Shown one piece after another: positions 45,762 to 53,824 of a stretch of 64,000 nt of DNA (positions within the stretch are counted from its first letter, which is position 1; every line of letters begins with the position of its first letter). This stretch comes from Bdellovibrio bacteriovorus HD100 (lineage in GTDB: Bacteria > Bdellovibrionota > Bdellovibrionia > Bdellovibrionales > Bdellovibrionaceae), in contig NC_005363.1 in NCBI RefSeq assembly GCF_000196175.1, forward strand, positions 1,302,001-1,366,000. The letters are read 5' to 3'. The notes under the pieces were generated by a model that saw only the letters and a list, made by a program, of their open reading frames with translations, made no database searches and was not told where the DNA came from. A program made the translations under genes and the position numbers.

Positions 45762-46034
45762 AAAACACTCCACTGTTTAAAAAGCATTCAATCTTTAAAG
45801 ACAAAGCAAGCTCCTTGCCACCTGAAATGCTTCACCATGCAGGTGGGGCGGGGACGGGGGCTTGGATCGAGTAAAAACAACAGGATTCGCTTCTCTTTAG
45901 ACAGGGGTTTCGGGGCTGAATCAGATGCGGCTTTGTCCCTGCTTTTACTGGTATGGGAGCCAAAATAGGTTGAATATTTTCACGGTCAATATCATGCTGT
46001 TCCGAACTCAATTTTGAACGTATGGGCAGTGAGT

Positions 46035-46778
46035 ATGTACCGTCTTTTTCTTTTTTTGTGTGTTTTTACTTTGGCAGTGGGGGCGCGTGGCGAAAAGATC
46101 GTCTTCGCCTCTTATGATGACATTCCTCCGAAAATTTACCGGGAAGGGGCCGAGCTGAAAGGCACCTATATTGAAATCATCCGTGAAGTCTGCAAACGCA
46201 TGAAGGTCGAGCCGGTCTTTGAAACCTATCCATGGCCGCGGGCCGTGATGATGGCTGAAACCGGCAAGGTCGATGCCCTGTTTCCGCCATTTGAAACAGA
46301 AGAGCGCAGGAAGGTGTTCCACTTCCCAAATGAACCCGTCAGTCAGACACGCAATCTGGCTTTTGCCCTGAAAAAAAGGAAAGTCAGGGTCAAAGGATTG
46401 GAGGACTTCAAAGGTCTGACGGTGGGGGTGAATGATCGTTATTCCTATGGGCCCTCCTTTGATGAGTTCAAAAAACAGCTGCGCCTGGATCACAGCACGA
46501 CACAGGAAATGCTGGTCAAAAAGCTCAAAGCTGACAATATCAAGCGGGTCGATGTGGTTGTGGCCTCGGAAGAAGCTTTTTGGTTCTTGGCCAAGCGCTT
46601 GGGATATAAGGACGAATTTGAGCAGGTGTTTGTGGTTTCAGAAAATCCGTCTTACGTTGTGTTTTCCAAAGCCGCGGGCAAAGATCGCGCGCAACTGGCA
46701 GAGCGTTTTAACACCACCCTTTTGCAGTTGAAAAAAGAGGGCGTGACAAAAAAGATCTTCGACCGATATCTGAAGTGA
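46035..46778 (+). CDS. periplasmic solute-binding protein (family 3-like)
   Basis: A 247-residue exported protein: signal MYRLFLFLCVFTLAVGARG, then a bilobal binding fold (FASYDDIPPKIYREG, EVCKRMKVEPVFETYPWPRAV, KVDALFPPFETEERRK, LEDFKGLTVGVNDRYSYG). It resembles amino-acid type ABC binding proteins of which many in this group stand alone without permease genes, as here. ATG 46035 is preferred; GTG 46029 is in frame two codons earlier and there is no strong ribosome site for either. Confidence 0.8.
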   Translation: MYRLFLFLCVFTLAVGARGEKIVFASYDDIPPKIYREGAELKGTYIEIIREVCKRMKVEPVFETYPWPRAVMMAETGKVDALFPPFETEERRKVFHFPNEPVSQTRNLAFALKKRKVRVKGLEDFKGLTVGVNDRYSYGPSFDEFKKQLRLDHSTTQEMLVKKLKADNIKRVDVVVASEEAFWFLAKRLGYKDEFEQVFVVSENPSYVVFSKAAGKDRAQLAERFNTTLLQLKKEGVTKKIFDRYLK

Positions 46779-46779
46779 T

Positions 46780-47100
46780 TCAGTCCGGCTCTGGCATGTT
46801 GATCAGATTGTTTTTCCAGGGGGCGGGTTCCCACAATTCAATGCGCAGTCCTTGCGGGTCATGAATCCACGCAAACGATCCAAAATCGTTTTCAACCACC
46901 TGTTCTTCAATTTGAATCCCTTTGTCAGCCAGCTCATTCAGCAGCACTTTAAGACCGTCCACGCGAAACCGCAGGTCCGATGTTTTAGCGGAAGGCGTAA
47001 AGTCCCGCGTGTCGATATCACGGGTGCTGTCAGTGATATGACTTCCTAATGTGGAACGATGCCAGTCCGAAATTCGCTGTTTTTGAAATTCATGTGCCAT
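46780..47100 (-). pseudogene. shortened VOC-family protein, possibly degenerate
   Basis: A 106-residue frame whose C-terminal half is a clean VOC module (LRFRVDGLKVLLNELADKG, GSFAWIHDPQGLRIELWEP). The N-terminal part is too short and lacks the first beta-alpha-beta strand order: the segment DWHRSTLGSHITDSTRD recalls only the helix and loop of a normal first module. Either an internal deletion has removed about 30 residues, or it pairs as a half-module dimer. Its frame is intact, so it may still be expressed. Confidence 0.5.
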
Positions 47101-47169
47101 GGAGTTATTCTGGCCAAAGGGACGCAGACCCGCAATATTGGCGAGCCTGGCTGTGCAATCATGCAGGTA

Positions 47170-47670
47170 CTAGCGGCTGGCGGGCTGGCGCAAAGACTTG
47201 CACCAGTCCGGATGGCTTTTGGTGCCGCCATCATAGGCATAGGCCAGGTTGTTCTTTAGCAGGATGTCCGCCAAAGATCTGCCGTCAACCATGACGTCCG
47301 CCAGAATGCGGAAGTATTTGTCGCGCTGAACATTGTGCAGTTCGACGTTCTTGGCGCTTTTCAGGGTGCTGGCCACAAGGTTGCGGGCAATGCGCCCGGC
47401 TTCCTTTTCACATTTGTTTTTCGTTTTCACTTCAGGAGTGTCGATGCCGGACACACGCACGCTGATTTTTTTACCGATAAGCGCCGGGACGTTGGGAATA
47501 TTCACAGTCAAGGTGTCACCGTCATAATTCTTCAGCACCTCCACACAGCGGAAGGTCTTTTCATCATGTTCACAAGAGGCTTTGATGGTCGCGACCTCGC
47601 GGGCTTGAAGACGTTCAGAGCAGGCGGTGATCATCAGGGGCAGCAGCAGAATCAATGCAGGTTTCAACAT
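47170..47670 (-). CDS. lipoprotein thermonuclease (SNase-like)
   Basis: A 166-residue lipoprotein (lipobox ITAC) with a staphylococcal nuclease domain: NYDGDTLTV (calcium Asp), VSGIDTPEVKTKNKCEKEAG (catalytic Arg of the canonical enzyme is replaced by a Ser in VSGID; the following IDTPE is intact), RDKYFRILADV (second Arg) and NNLAYAYDGG. SNases cut DNA or RNA to 3'-phosphonucleotides. Four cysteines may stabilise it in the envelope. Relevant to degradation of external or prey nucleic acid, by inference. Confidence 0.85.
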   Translation of the reverse strand: MLKPALILLLPLMITACSERLQAREVATIKASCEHDEKTFRCVEVLKNYDGDTLTVNIPNVPALIGKKISVRVSGIDTPEVKTKNKCEKEAGRIARNLVASTLKSAKNVELHNVQRDKYFRILADVMVDGRSLADILLKNNLAYAYDGGTKSHPDWCKSLRQPASR

Positions 47671-47706
47671 ACGCCCAGTGTAGCGTCATTTGGTGACTGC
47701 GAGCAA

Positions 47707-48618
47707 CTATTCCAGATTCAGTCCCGCCTGAAGGTTTGAAATGCGAGTCTGGGAACGGATTTTCTTTGAAAGCTGGCGGTCCTTGATGCCACTTTTCACC
47801 AGGGCATTTTTAATTTCCTGCGGTGCCAGGGTTTCCCAAGGGCGGTTCAGCATCAAAGAGGCGGCCAGGCCACTGACCCAGGCGGTGGCCTGGGAGGTGC
47901 CGCTCATGTATCCGTACTTTCCACCGGGAAGGGCGGAAAACACATTCTTTCCCGGAGCAGCGATGTCCACCGAGCCCGTGCCGAAGTTGCTCGAGGCCAA
48001 CAGGCGCCTTTGTGAATCCATGGCGGCCACGGAAATGATGTTGTTCAGTTTGTATCCCGCGGGGTAATAGCCCACCAGGTCGGTGTTGCGCCCTTCGTTG
48101 CCGGCGGCAGCGACAAATAGAATGCCCTGTTCCTGGGCGTCGCGAATGGCTGCCTCTTCCATGGGGCTTCTTTCGTCGCCACCGCCGGAATAGTTGATAA
48201 TATCCGCTTTCATCTTTGTGGCATAACGAATGGCCTTCACAGTATTCATAAGGTTGTCGTTTGCCGGAATCGACGGATCATAGTACTTCAAAATCATGAA
48301 CTTCACGCGCGACGAACGGGTGCGCTGCTGGATGATGCCCGCCACGTGGGTCCCGTGACCGTGGTTGTCGGTCAGGTCATTGTTGTTGGAAACAAAGTTC
48401 CATCCATGGAGGTCATCGGCATATCCATTGCCATCATCATCTTTCATATTGTCTTTTTCGCGGGGGTTCACCCACAGGTTGTCGCGAAGCAGTGGATGGT
48501 TCACATCCACGCCGGTGTCGATGATCGCGACCACAATATCCTTTTCTGAATTCTCTTGAGAGTATGAATTCATCGAGGCCCCCAGAACTGTAGTGATTAA
48601 AAACAGAATTGCTTTCAT
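47707..48618 (-). CDS. subtilisin-like (S8) serine protease, secreted
   Basis: A 303-residue exported S8 protease. The catalytic triad is D34 (IIDTGVDVNHP), H88 (NHGHGTHVAG) and S242 (MSGTSQATAW). The signal peptide is followed directly by the catalytic domain with no I9 propeptide, which is unusual for subtilisins and suggests it folds without an intramolecular chaperone. A DDDGNGYADD acidic loop may bind calcium. It lies next to the nuclease gene. Confidence 0.9.
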   Translation of the reverse strand: MKAILFLITTVLGASMNSYSQENSEKDIVVAIIDTGVDVNHPLLRDNLWVNPREKDNMKDDDGNGYADDLHGWNFVSNNNDLTDNHGHGTHVAGIIQQRTRSSRVKFMILKYYDPSIPANDNLMNTVKAIRYATKMKADIINYSGGGDERSPMEEAAIRDAQEQGILFVAAAGNEGRNTDLVGYYPAGYKLNNIISVAAMDSQRRLLASSNFGTGSVDIAAPGKNVFSALPGGKYGYMSGTSQATAWVSGLAASLMLNRPWETLAPQEIKNALVKSGIKDRQLSKKIRSQTRISNLQAGLNLE

Positions 48619-48711
48619 GCTGAAGTGCTAAAGCAAGCATGAAGCCAACACGGGGAGTGGGTTGAATGTATCTGAACCGGAAATTCACTGCGGGTGTTCA
48701 GAAATCTCTGA

Positions 48712-48745
48712 ACATAAAAAAAGCCCGAACGATTGTTCAGGCTTT
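48712..48745 (-). terminator. terminator of the diguanylate cyclase gene
   Basis: On the minus strand AAAGCCTGAAC and GTTCGGGCTTT pair over 11 bp (one U-G) around loop AATC and run into TTTTTTTATG. Confidence 0.9.
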
Positions 48746-48794
48746 TGTAGTCACCATAGTTCTATAGACAACTGTCTAAAAGTTGGACAGTGCC

Positions 48795-49904
48795 TCAGGC
48801 CACACGTTTGATCTGGGAACCCTTGGACACAGTGTATTTGTTGCGTCCCGTCTGCTTGGATTCGTACAGCGCTTCATCAGCGCGCTTATATAAGGCGTCC
48901 GCTTTTTCGCCCGGCATCACTTCGGCGATACCCAGGGACACGGTGAAGCGGATTTCAAACTTTTCGTGAACAAAGACTTCTTTGCGGATGCGGTTCATGG
49001 CTTCTTCGGCCATGCGCACAGCTGCCTGGGCATCACAGCCTGGCAAGATCACCGCGAACTCTTCACCGCCCAGGCGGGCAATGAAATCCTCTTCGCGAGA
49101 GAAGCTTTCCTGGATCAGGCGCACGCATTCCTGCAGGACAAAGTCGCCAATGTCATGTCCATAAGAGTCATTGATCTTCTTGAAGAAGTCGATGTCCATG
49201 ATAATCAAGGTCATCGGATCTTTGTCGATTTCATGCAACTGCAGGTAACGGCGGATTTGCTCGTCATAGCTTCTGCGGTTGTGAGCCCCGGTCAGATGGT
49301 CTTTTCTCATGGTGGTGTTGGCCTCCATAAGCTGTTTTTTGACCGTGGTCAGATTCTTTTTGATCGCCTCCATACGTTTGGAGCGGCGTTCGTTGTGGGT
49401 GCTTTGATGCTTCAGATAGAAGTTGATGAACTCGCGGGATTTGGCCCGCAGGTCTTCGATAGAGTTGGACTCCACGGCCTCACGCAGTTGTTCCAGGCTC
49501 TGGTTGATGTCGCCGCTGGCGGAAGCCTCGGCGTCGACCTCTTCGCTGAGATGATCGGCGAATTCCCAGATGATGCGTTTGAAATCATCAAAGGTGTTTT
49601 GCACATAGCTGTATTCATCAATGCGATAGCTGGAAATAAACTGACGTATTTCAAACAGCACACGCTCGGTGTCGGCATGATCCTGCTTCACTAATGATTT
49701 AGAGAAGTTATCCAGCTTGTTGCGCACTTTGCGCACCGAATGGTTTTGGATTTCAAAAAGGTGTTTGTTCATGACGTCGAGGATAAAGAGCAGTGTCGCA
49801 CGCTCTTCGCTCATGGCAGGAACATCCTTGGCTTTTTCAGTGCCACTGTTCGAGCCCCAGTCCATGTCAAACTGATCAACTAGTTTTTTCACCCACTGTT
49901 TCAA
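48795..49904 (-). CDS. GGDEF diguanylate cyclase
   Basis: A 369-residue soluble protein with a helical N-terminal region (about 1-190) and a C-terminal GGDEF domain (DIDFFKKINDSYGHDIGD, active-site LGGEEF at 279-283). The RxxD inhibitory product-binding site is present (REED, 270-273). It should make cyclic di-GMP and be subject to product inhibition. The frame is open to 50021; I choose TTG 49904 because CAGGAGG stands 5 bp upstream. No receiver, PAS or membrane sensor domain is seen; the helical part may be the input. Confidence 0.88.
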   Translation of the reverse strand: MKQWVKKLVDQFDMDWGSNSGTEKAKDVPAMSEERATLLFILDVMNKHLFEIQNHSVRKVRNKLDNFSKSLVKQDHADTERVLFEIRQFISSYRIDEYSYVQNTFDDFKRIIWEFADHLSEEVDAEASASGDINQSLEQLREAVESNSIEDLRAKSREFINFYLKHQSTHNERRSKRMEAIKKNLTTVKKQLMEANTTMRKDHLTGAHNRRSYDEQIRRYLQLHEIDKDPMTLIIMDIDFFKKINDSYGHDIGDFVLQECVRLIQESFSREEDFIARLGGEEFAVILPGCDAQAAVRMAEEAMNRIRKEVFVHEKFEIRFTVSLGIAEVMPGEKADALYKRADEALYESKQTGRNKYTVSKGSQIKRVA

Positions 49905-50130
49905 GTCAGCCTCCTGGCCACGGATACAACACTTTATTATCGGACTTATTGGGCTTTGTTTGAAGATGGTTGGGGTGATTTTTGCGGGGGCTGTTTCACC
50001 TTGAGACACTGAGAAATACATTTAATTCTATTTACATTGCAACTGTGTTGCTTTTTAGCATTTTCGTCGAGGTCCTGCTCCAGCCTGAAGCGGAAAATTA
50101 CTATGATATGCCCATTCAAAGGAGTGTCTG

Positions 50131-51696
50131 ATGGGAACCAGTGCTGAATTGAAAGGACCGAATTTATCCAAGGGAGTGGATCTCAGCGAGCTGCGTGAAG
50201 ATAAAAGTCTGCTGGGCTATGTCGGGGAAGAGCCGGTGATTCTGGTTCGCCATGATGAAGAGTACTTTGCCATCGGTGCGACCTGTTCACACTATGGCGG
50301 TCCTCTGGCTGATGGACTGGTGGTCGGAGAAACTGTGCACTGTCCATGGCACCATGCCTGTTTTGATCTGCGCACGGGGGAGGCATTGAAGGCTCCGGCT
50401 TTGAATCCTGTTTCGGCCTACAATGTGGAAGTGCGCGGAAGCAAGGTCTTTGTCACCAGCAAAAAAGAAAGCACGGTGCGGCCGCGGGAGTGGAGTGAAT
50501 CGCAGAGGTACGTCATCGTGGGTTCCGGAGCTGCGGGGACCGCCGCGGCAATCATGCTGCGCAAACAGGGTTTTATCGGTTCCATCACTATTGTCAGCGA
50601 AGACAAGTCGTTGCCTTATGACCGTCCGAATCTGTCGAAGGACTATCTGGCGGGGAATATCCCGGAAGACTGGGTGCCTTTGGAGACCGAGGAATTCTAT
50701 CAGACTCACAAAATTCACTTTGAACTTTCAACGAAGGCGGAAAAGGTCGATGCTCACAGGCGCAGTGTGTTCCTGTCGAATGGAAAAACTTTGCGCTATG
50801 ACCGACTGTTGCTGGCGACAGGTGGGGAACCGATCCACCCGCCGATTCCGGGCATCAAGCAGGATCACGTGTTTTATCTGCGCACCCTGCAGGACTGCCA
50901 GCGCATTATCGGTCGCACATCCTGGGCGCAAAAAGTGGTGATTGTGGGGGCCGGATTTATCGGCCTTGAGGTGGCGGCAGCCCTTCGCCAGCGCAATCTG
51001 GAAGTGCATGTGGTGGCACCGGAAGAGATGCCCTTGTTGAAAGTTGTCGGCGTCCATGTTGGAAGTGTGCTGCACAAACTGCATGAAGAACACGGGGTGA
51101 TCTTCCATCTGGGGCACACGATCAAAGAAATCCGTCAGCGCAGTGTTCTGCTGGATGACGGGCACAGTGTGGACTGTGACTTTGTGATAGTGGGCACGGG
51201 AATTCACCCTAACACTCAATTGGCTGAACAGGCGGGTTGCTGGGTCGAAAATGGGGTGCTGGTGAATGAATATCTTGAAACCAGTGTGCCTGGCATTTTT
51301 GCGGCGGGGGACATTGCCAGATGGCCAGACCCTCACAGTCAGCGCTCCATCCGGGTGGAACACTGGGAGGTCGCCGAACGCCAAGGGCAAACGGCGGCAT
51401 TGAACATGATGGGGGACCGGATAAAGTTCCAGGATGTGCCGTTCTTCTGGACACAGCACTATGATTTGAGCTTGGGATACGTCGGACACTCAGATCGCTT
51501 TGATAGAATGGATGTGATGGGGGATCTTAACAGCAGAGATTTCGCTGTGGCCTATTATGAAGATCAAAAAGTGGCTGCAGTACTGACGCTGGGCCGTGAT
51601 CGGGAAAGCCTTTTGGTCGAAGAGGCGATCGGCCAGTACGATGAGAAGAAGATCCACGAGATCTTCCATCAACACGAACGTGATCATCATCCCTAA
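50131..51696 (+). CDS. Rieske-FAD oxidoreductase (AIFM3-like)
   Basis: A 521-residue fusion. Residues 10-110 are a Rieske [2Fe-2S] domain with ligands C52, H54, C71 and H74 (CSHYGGPL, CPWHHAC). From about 125 on it is a two-dinucleotide-binding flavoprotein (VIVGSGAAGTAAA, VVIVGAGFIGLEVAAAL, ETSVPGIFAAGDIAR) with a C-terminal reductase-dimerisation-like domain. It resembles ferredoxin or AIF-like reductases that transfer electrons from NAD(P)H to the Rieske centre. AAGGAG precedes the ATG. The electron acceptor is unknown. Confidence 0.9.
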   Translation: MGTSAELKGPNLSKGVDLSELREDKSLLGYVGEEPVILVRHDEEYFAIGATCSHYGGPLADGLVVGETVHCPWHHACFDLRTGEALKAPALNPVSAYNVEVRGSKVFVTSKKESTVRPREWSESQRYVIVGSGAAGTAAAIMLRKQGFIGSITIVSEDKSLPYDRPNLSKDYLAGNIPEDWVPLETEEFYQTHKIHFELSTKAEKVDAHRRSVFLSNGKTLRYDRLLLATGGEPIHPPIPGIKQDHVFYLRTLQDCQRIIGRTSWAQKVVIVGAGFIGLEVAAALRQRNLEVHVVAPEEMPLLKVVGVHVGSVLHKLHEEHGVIFHLGHTIKEIRQRSVLLDDGHSVDCDFVIVGTGIHPNTQLAEQAGCWVENGVLVNEYLETSVPGIFAAGDIARWPDPHSQRSIRVEHWEVAERQGQTAALNMMGDRIKFQDVPFFWTQHYDLSLGYVGHSDRFDRMDVMGDLNSRDFAVAYYEDQKVAAVLTLGRDRESLLVEEAIGQYDEKKIHEIFHQHERDHHP

Positions 51697-51703
51697 AGCA
51701 GAA

Positions 51704-51733
51704 ACCCCCGGAAAGATCCGGGGGTGTTTGATT
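51704..51733. terminator. terminator between the Rieske reductase and osmC genes
   Basis: ACCCCCGGA (51704-51712) and TCCGGGGGT (51717-51725) form a 9-bp stem with loop AAGA. The plus side reads into GTTTGATT and the minus side into TTTCTGC, so it may serve both convergent genes. Confidence 0.85.
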
Positions 51734-51735
51734 GA

Positions 51736-52188
51736 CTAGTGTGCAGTGGCGGACGGGGAACGAAGTTCGTGGAAGTCGATTTCTAAAGAAATCTCAGCCT
51801 TGAGCACTTTGGAAACCGGGCAGTTGACCTTGGCATCCTGGGCGATGGTTTCAAAAAGTTTCCGGTCAATGCCCGGAACCAGCGCACGCAGCTTCAGTTT
51901 GGAAGACTGAATAACAAAGCCGTCGCCAGATTTTTCCAAGGTCACAGTTGCAGAGACATCCAATGACTCCGCATTGAATCCTTTTTTAGCAAGGGCTCCG
52001 GAAAGAGCCATAGCGAAACACCCAGAGTGAGCCGCGCCAATCAGTTCCTCGGGGTTGGTTCCCATGCCATTTTCAAAGCGGTCGGAAAATGAATAGGGAA
52101 GATTTTTAAGAGCGCCACTTTCCGTAGACAGTTCGCCGCTGCCATTTTGAAGATTTCCCTGCCAGTGAGCTGAACCTTTGCGTTGCAT
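51736..52188 (-). CDS. osmC: OsmC-family peroxiredoxin
   Basis: A 150-residue OsmC/Ohr-fold protein with both peroxidatic and resolving cysteines (C57 in AAHSGCFAMAL and C123 in VNCPVSKVL) and the GTNPEELIGAAHSGC signature of OsmC. It reduces organic hydroperoxides. The ATG at 52188 follows AAGGAGGTTGCA; the longer frame from 52260 is not used. It is divergent from the YeiH-type gene, and both share a 39-bp dyad. Confidence 0.92.
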   Translation of the reverse strand: MQRKGSAHWQGNLQNGSGELSTESGALKNLPYSFSDRFENGMGTNPEELIGAAHSGCFAMALSGALAKKGFNAESLDVSATVTLEKSGDGFVIQSSKLKLRALVPGIDRKLFETIAQDAKVNCPVSKVLKAEISLEIDFHELRSPSATAH

Positions 52189-52237
52189 TGCAACCTCCTT
52201 TGTTCGTGGAAAGCATAAGATGTTGAATCGGCTTTCG

Positions 52238-52276
52238 CCTAGCACTCCGACAAAATGCATTTTTGCGAATGCTAGG
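52238..52276. promoter_or_regulatory. 39-bp dyad in the osmC / yeiH-like intergenic region
   Basis: CCTAGCA (52238-52244) and TGCTAGG (52270-52276) are exact inverted ends, and the centre is the palindrome AAATGCATTT; 31 of 39 positions are symmetrical. It lies between the two divergent starts, 35-50 bp from each, where a shared regulator would bind. Confidence 0.55.
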
Positions 52277-52310
52277 TGACAGAAGGATGCCTGCCGCGCA
52301 TAGTGAGTCT

Positions 52311-53264
52311 ATGAACAAAACAAAAATAGCAAAAATTGCGTTTCCGATAGCGGCACTTTTGTGCTTTTTCCCTTTTGTCTCTTCAGCGGCCGCCCTGGTT
52401 CTGGGAATCGTATTAGCCGTGGCCCTGGGGAACCCATATGTCGACAAAACCCGCAGCTACACTCATCATCTGCTAAGTCTTTCTGTGATCGGCCTGGGGG
52501 CCGGGATGGATTTGATGGTGGTGGGTCGAGTGGGTTTGCAAGGCATCGGTTACACCGTGGTGGGCATATCGTTCACTCTGCTGCTGGGAATGTTGATCGG
52601 GCGTATGCTTAAGATCGAACGGGATACTTCTACATTGATCACAGTGGGCACTGCGATCTGTGGTGGCAGTGCCATTGCGGCGGTGGCTCCTACAATCCGC
52701 GCCAAATCTCATGAAGTGTCGGTGGCTTTGGGAACAGTGTTTATGTTGAACGCCTGTGCTCTGGTGATTTTTCCTTGGATTGGACATCTGCTAAATCTGA
52801 CACAAACCCAGTTCGGCCTTTGGAGTGCGCTGGCAATTCACGACACAAGTTCGGTGGTGGGCTCCACACTGCAATACGGTCCTGAATCTTTGCAGGTGGG
52901 AACAACAGTTAAACTTGCGCGCGCATTGTGGATTGTTCCGGTGACCTTCCTGATTGGTTTGTTCTATTTCCGCGGTCAAAAAGTGGAGGGCGGAGCCGGC
53001 AAAGCAAAGAAGCCATGGTTCATTCTGGGCTTTTTGATTGCAGCGGCTTTGGTGACTTGGATTCCGGAACTTCGCCCGGTGGGCCATGTGGTTGAAACCG
53101 TGGCAAAGCGCGCCTTGGTGGTGACCTTATTCCTGATTGGTGCCAATCTCACGAAAGAAACCCTGAAAAGTGTCGGCATCAAACCCTTTCTGCAAGGAGT
53201 GGGTTTGTGGATCGTGGTGGCGTCCTGCACACTGGGTGCGATTCTGATTGGTTGGATTCACTAA
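52311..53264 (+). CDS. YeiH-family putative sulfate exporter
   Basis: A 317-residue membrane protein with about ten helices and the family blocks LVLGIVLAVALGNP, IGLGAGMD, TAICGGSAIAAVAPTIRAKSHEVSVALGTVFMLNA and SALAIHDTSSVVGSTLQYG. YeiH-type proteins are annotated as putative sulfate exporters; the substrate is not established. ATG 52311 is chosen because MNKTKIAKIAFP gives a normal N terminus; the ATG at 52287 would have the AGAAGG immediately adjacent. Divergent from osmC. Confidence 0.85.
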   Translation: MNKTKIAKIAFPIAALLCFFPFVSSAAALVLGIVLAVALGNPYVDKTRSYTHHLLSLSVIGLGAGMDLMVVGRVGLQGIGYTVVGISFTLLLGMLIGRMLKIERDTSTLITVGTAICGGSAIAAVAPTIRAKSHEVSVALGTVFMLNACALVIFPWIGHLLNLTQTQFGLWSALAIHDTSSVVGSTLQYGPESLQVGTTVKLARALWIVPVTFLIGLFYFRGQKVEGGAGKAKKPWFILGFLIAAALVTWIPELRPVGHVVETVAKRALVVTLFLIGANLTKETLKSVGIKPFLQGVGLWIVVASCTLGAILIGWIH

Positions 53265-53268
53265 AACA

Positions 53269-53302
53269 AAAAGGCGCTGGTGACAGCGCCTTTTTTATTT
53301 TT
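53269..53302. terminator. bidirectional terminator after the YeiH-type gene
   Basis: AAAGGCGCT and AGCGCCTTT form a stem (53270-53293) followed by TTTTATTTTT on the plus strand. The A-run on the other side gives TTTTGTTTT on the minus strand, so it can also end the DUF1328 gene. Confidence 0.9.
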
Positions 53303-53305
53303 CCG

Positions 53306-53476
53306 TCAGGGCTTTCGACCACTGACCAGATTGATGACAAAGCTGATAATGGCCAAGGCCAGGAAGACGAACAGCAGAATTCGCCCGATCTCCACCGACA
53401 TCCCCGCTACGCCGCTGGCACCGAAGATGTAGGCAACAATCGCAATGATAAAGAAAGCTATCGCGGCTCTAAGCAT
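53306..53476 (-). CDS. DUF1328 small membrane protein
   Basis: A 56-residue DUF1328/YtjA-like protein of two hydrophobic helices: MLRAAIAFFIIAIVAYIFG and GRILLFVFLALAIISFVI, with the family loop ASGVAGMSVEI between them. AAAGGAG precedes the ATG at 53476; the longer frame from 53533 overlaps the upstream small gene. Function unknown; members are often stress-related. Confidence 0.85.
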   Translation of the reverse strand: MLRAAIAFFIIAIVAYIFGASGVAGMSVEIGRILLFVFLALAIISFVINLVSGRKP

Positions 53477-53678
53477 AAGAGCTCCTTTCAGTTGGGGCGG
53501 GAGGAGAGTGCGGGTGCAGATAGTAGTCTTCAAAGTTGTCCCGCGAGCTGTTCATCTGCGACGGATACGGGACGGTTTCGCGCTGATGGCGCTTGGATGC
53601 TCTTTGCATCTCGTCCAGCTCCCAGATGGGGCACAGTTCCTGGATATGTTTTTCAGACTGATCCAATGGCTCCTGCAT
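53469..53678 (-). CDS. small hypothetical protein
   Basis: A 69-residue hydrophilic protein (MQEPLDQSEKHIQELCPIWE...) without known family. GGGAGGAATC directly before ATG 53678 is a near-perfect ribosome site, which is the main evidence that it is real. Its stop lies 8 bp inside the DUF1328 gene, so the two form a coupled unit. Confidence 0.65.
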   Translation of the reverse strand: MQEPLDQSEKHIQELCPIWELDEMQRASKRHQRETVPYPSQMNSSRDNFEDYYLHPHSPPAPTERSSYA

Positions 53679-53824
53679 GATTCCTCCCACGTATGTGGTG
53701 GTCTATAGGATCGGTGCAGAATATTTGAAAGGCTAAGATTTTAAAGGAAATGTTTTAGAAAACAAAAAGATCGTGCGGAACGGGCGCCCCCCGAGGGAAA
53801 TCAGAGCGACGCCCGACCGTCTTG

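Noticed and set aside
45774-46034. Two hairpins (GCAAG/CTTGC and CCACCTG/CAGGTGG) between the papain-like and binding-protein genes
   Set aside because: No U-tract follows and the stems are short, so neither a terminator nor an RNA gene can be supported.
53760-53822. GC-rich inverted segment after the lysozyme-like gene at 53825 as a terminator
   Set aside because: The stem CGGGCG/CGCCCG encloses a loop of about 25 bases, and the T-run lies 8 bases away; too weak to list as a feature.
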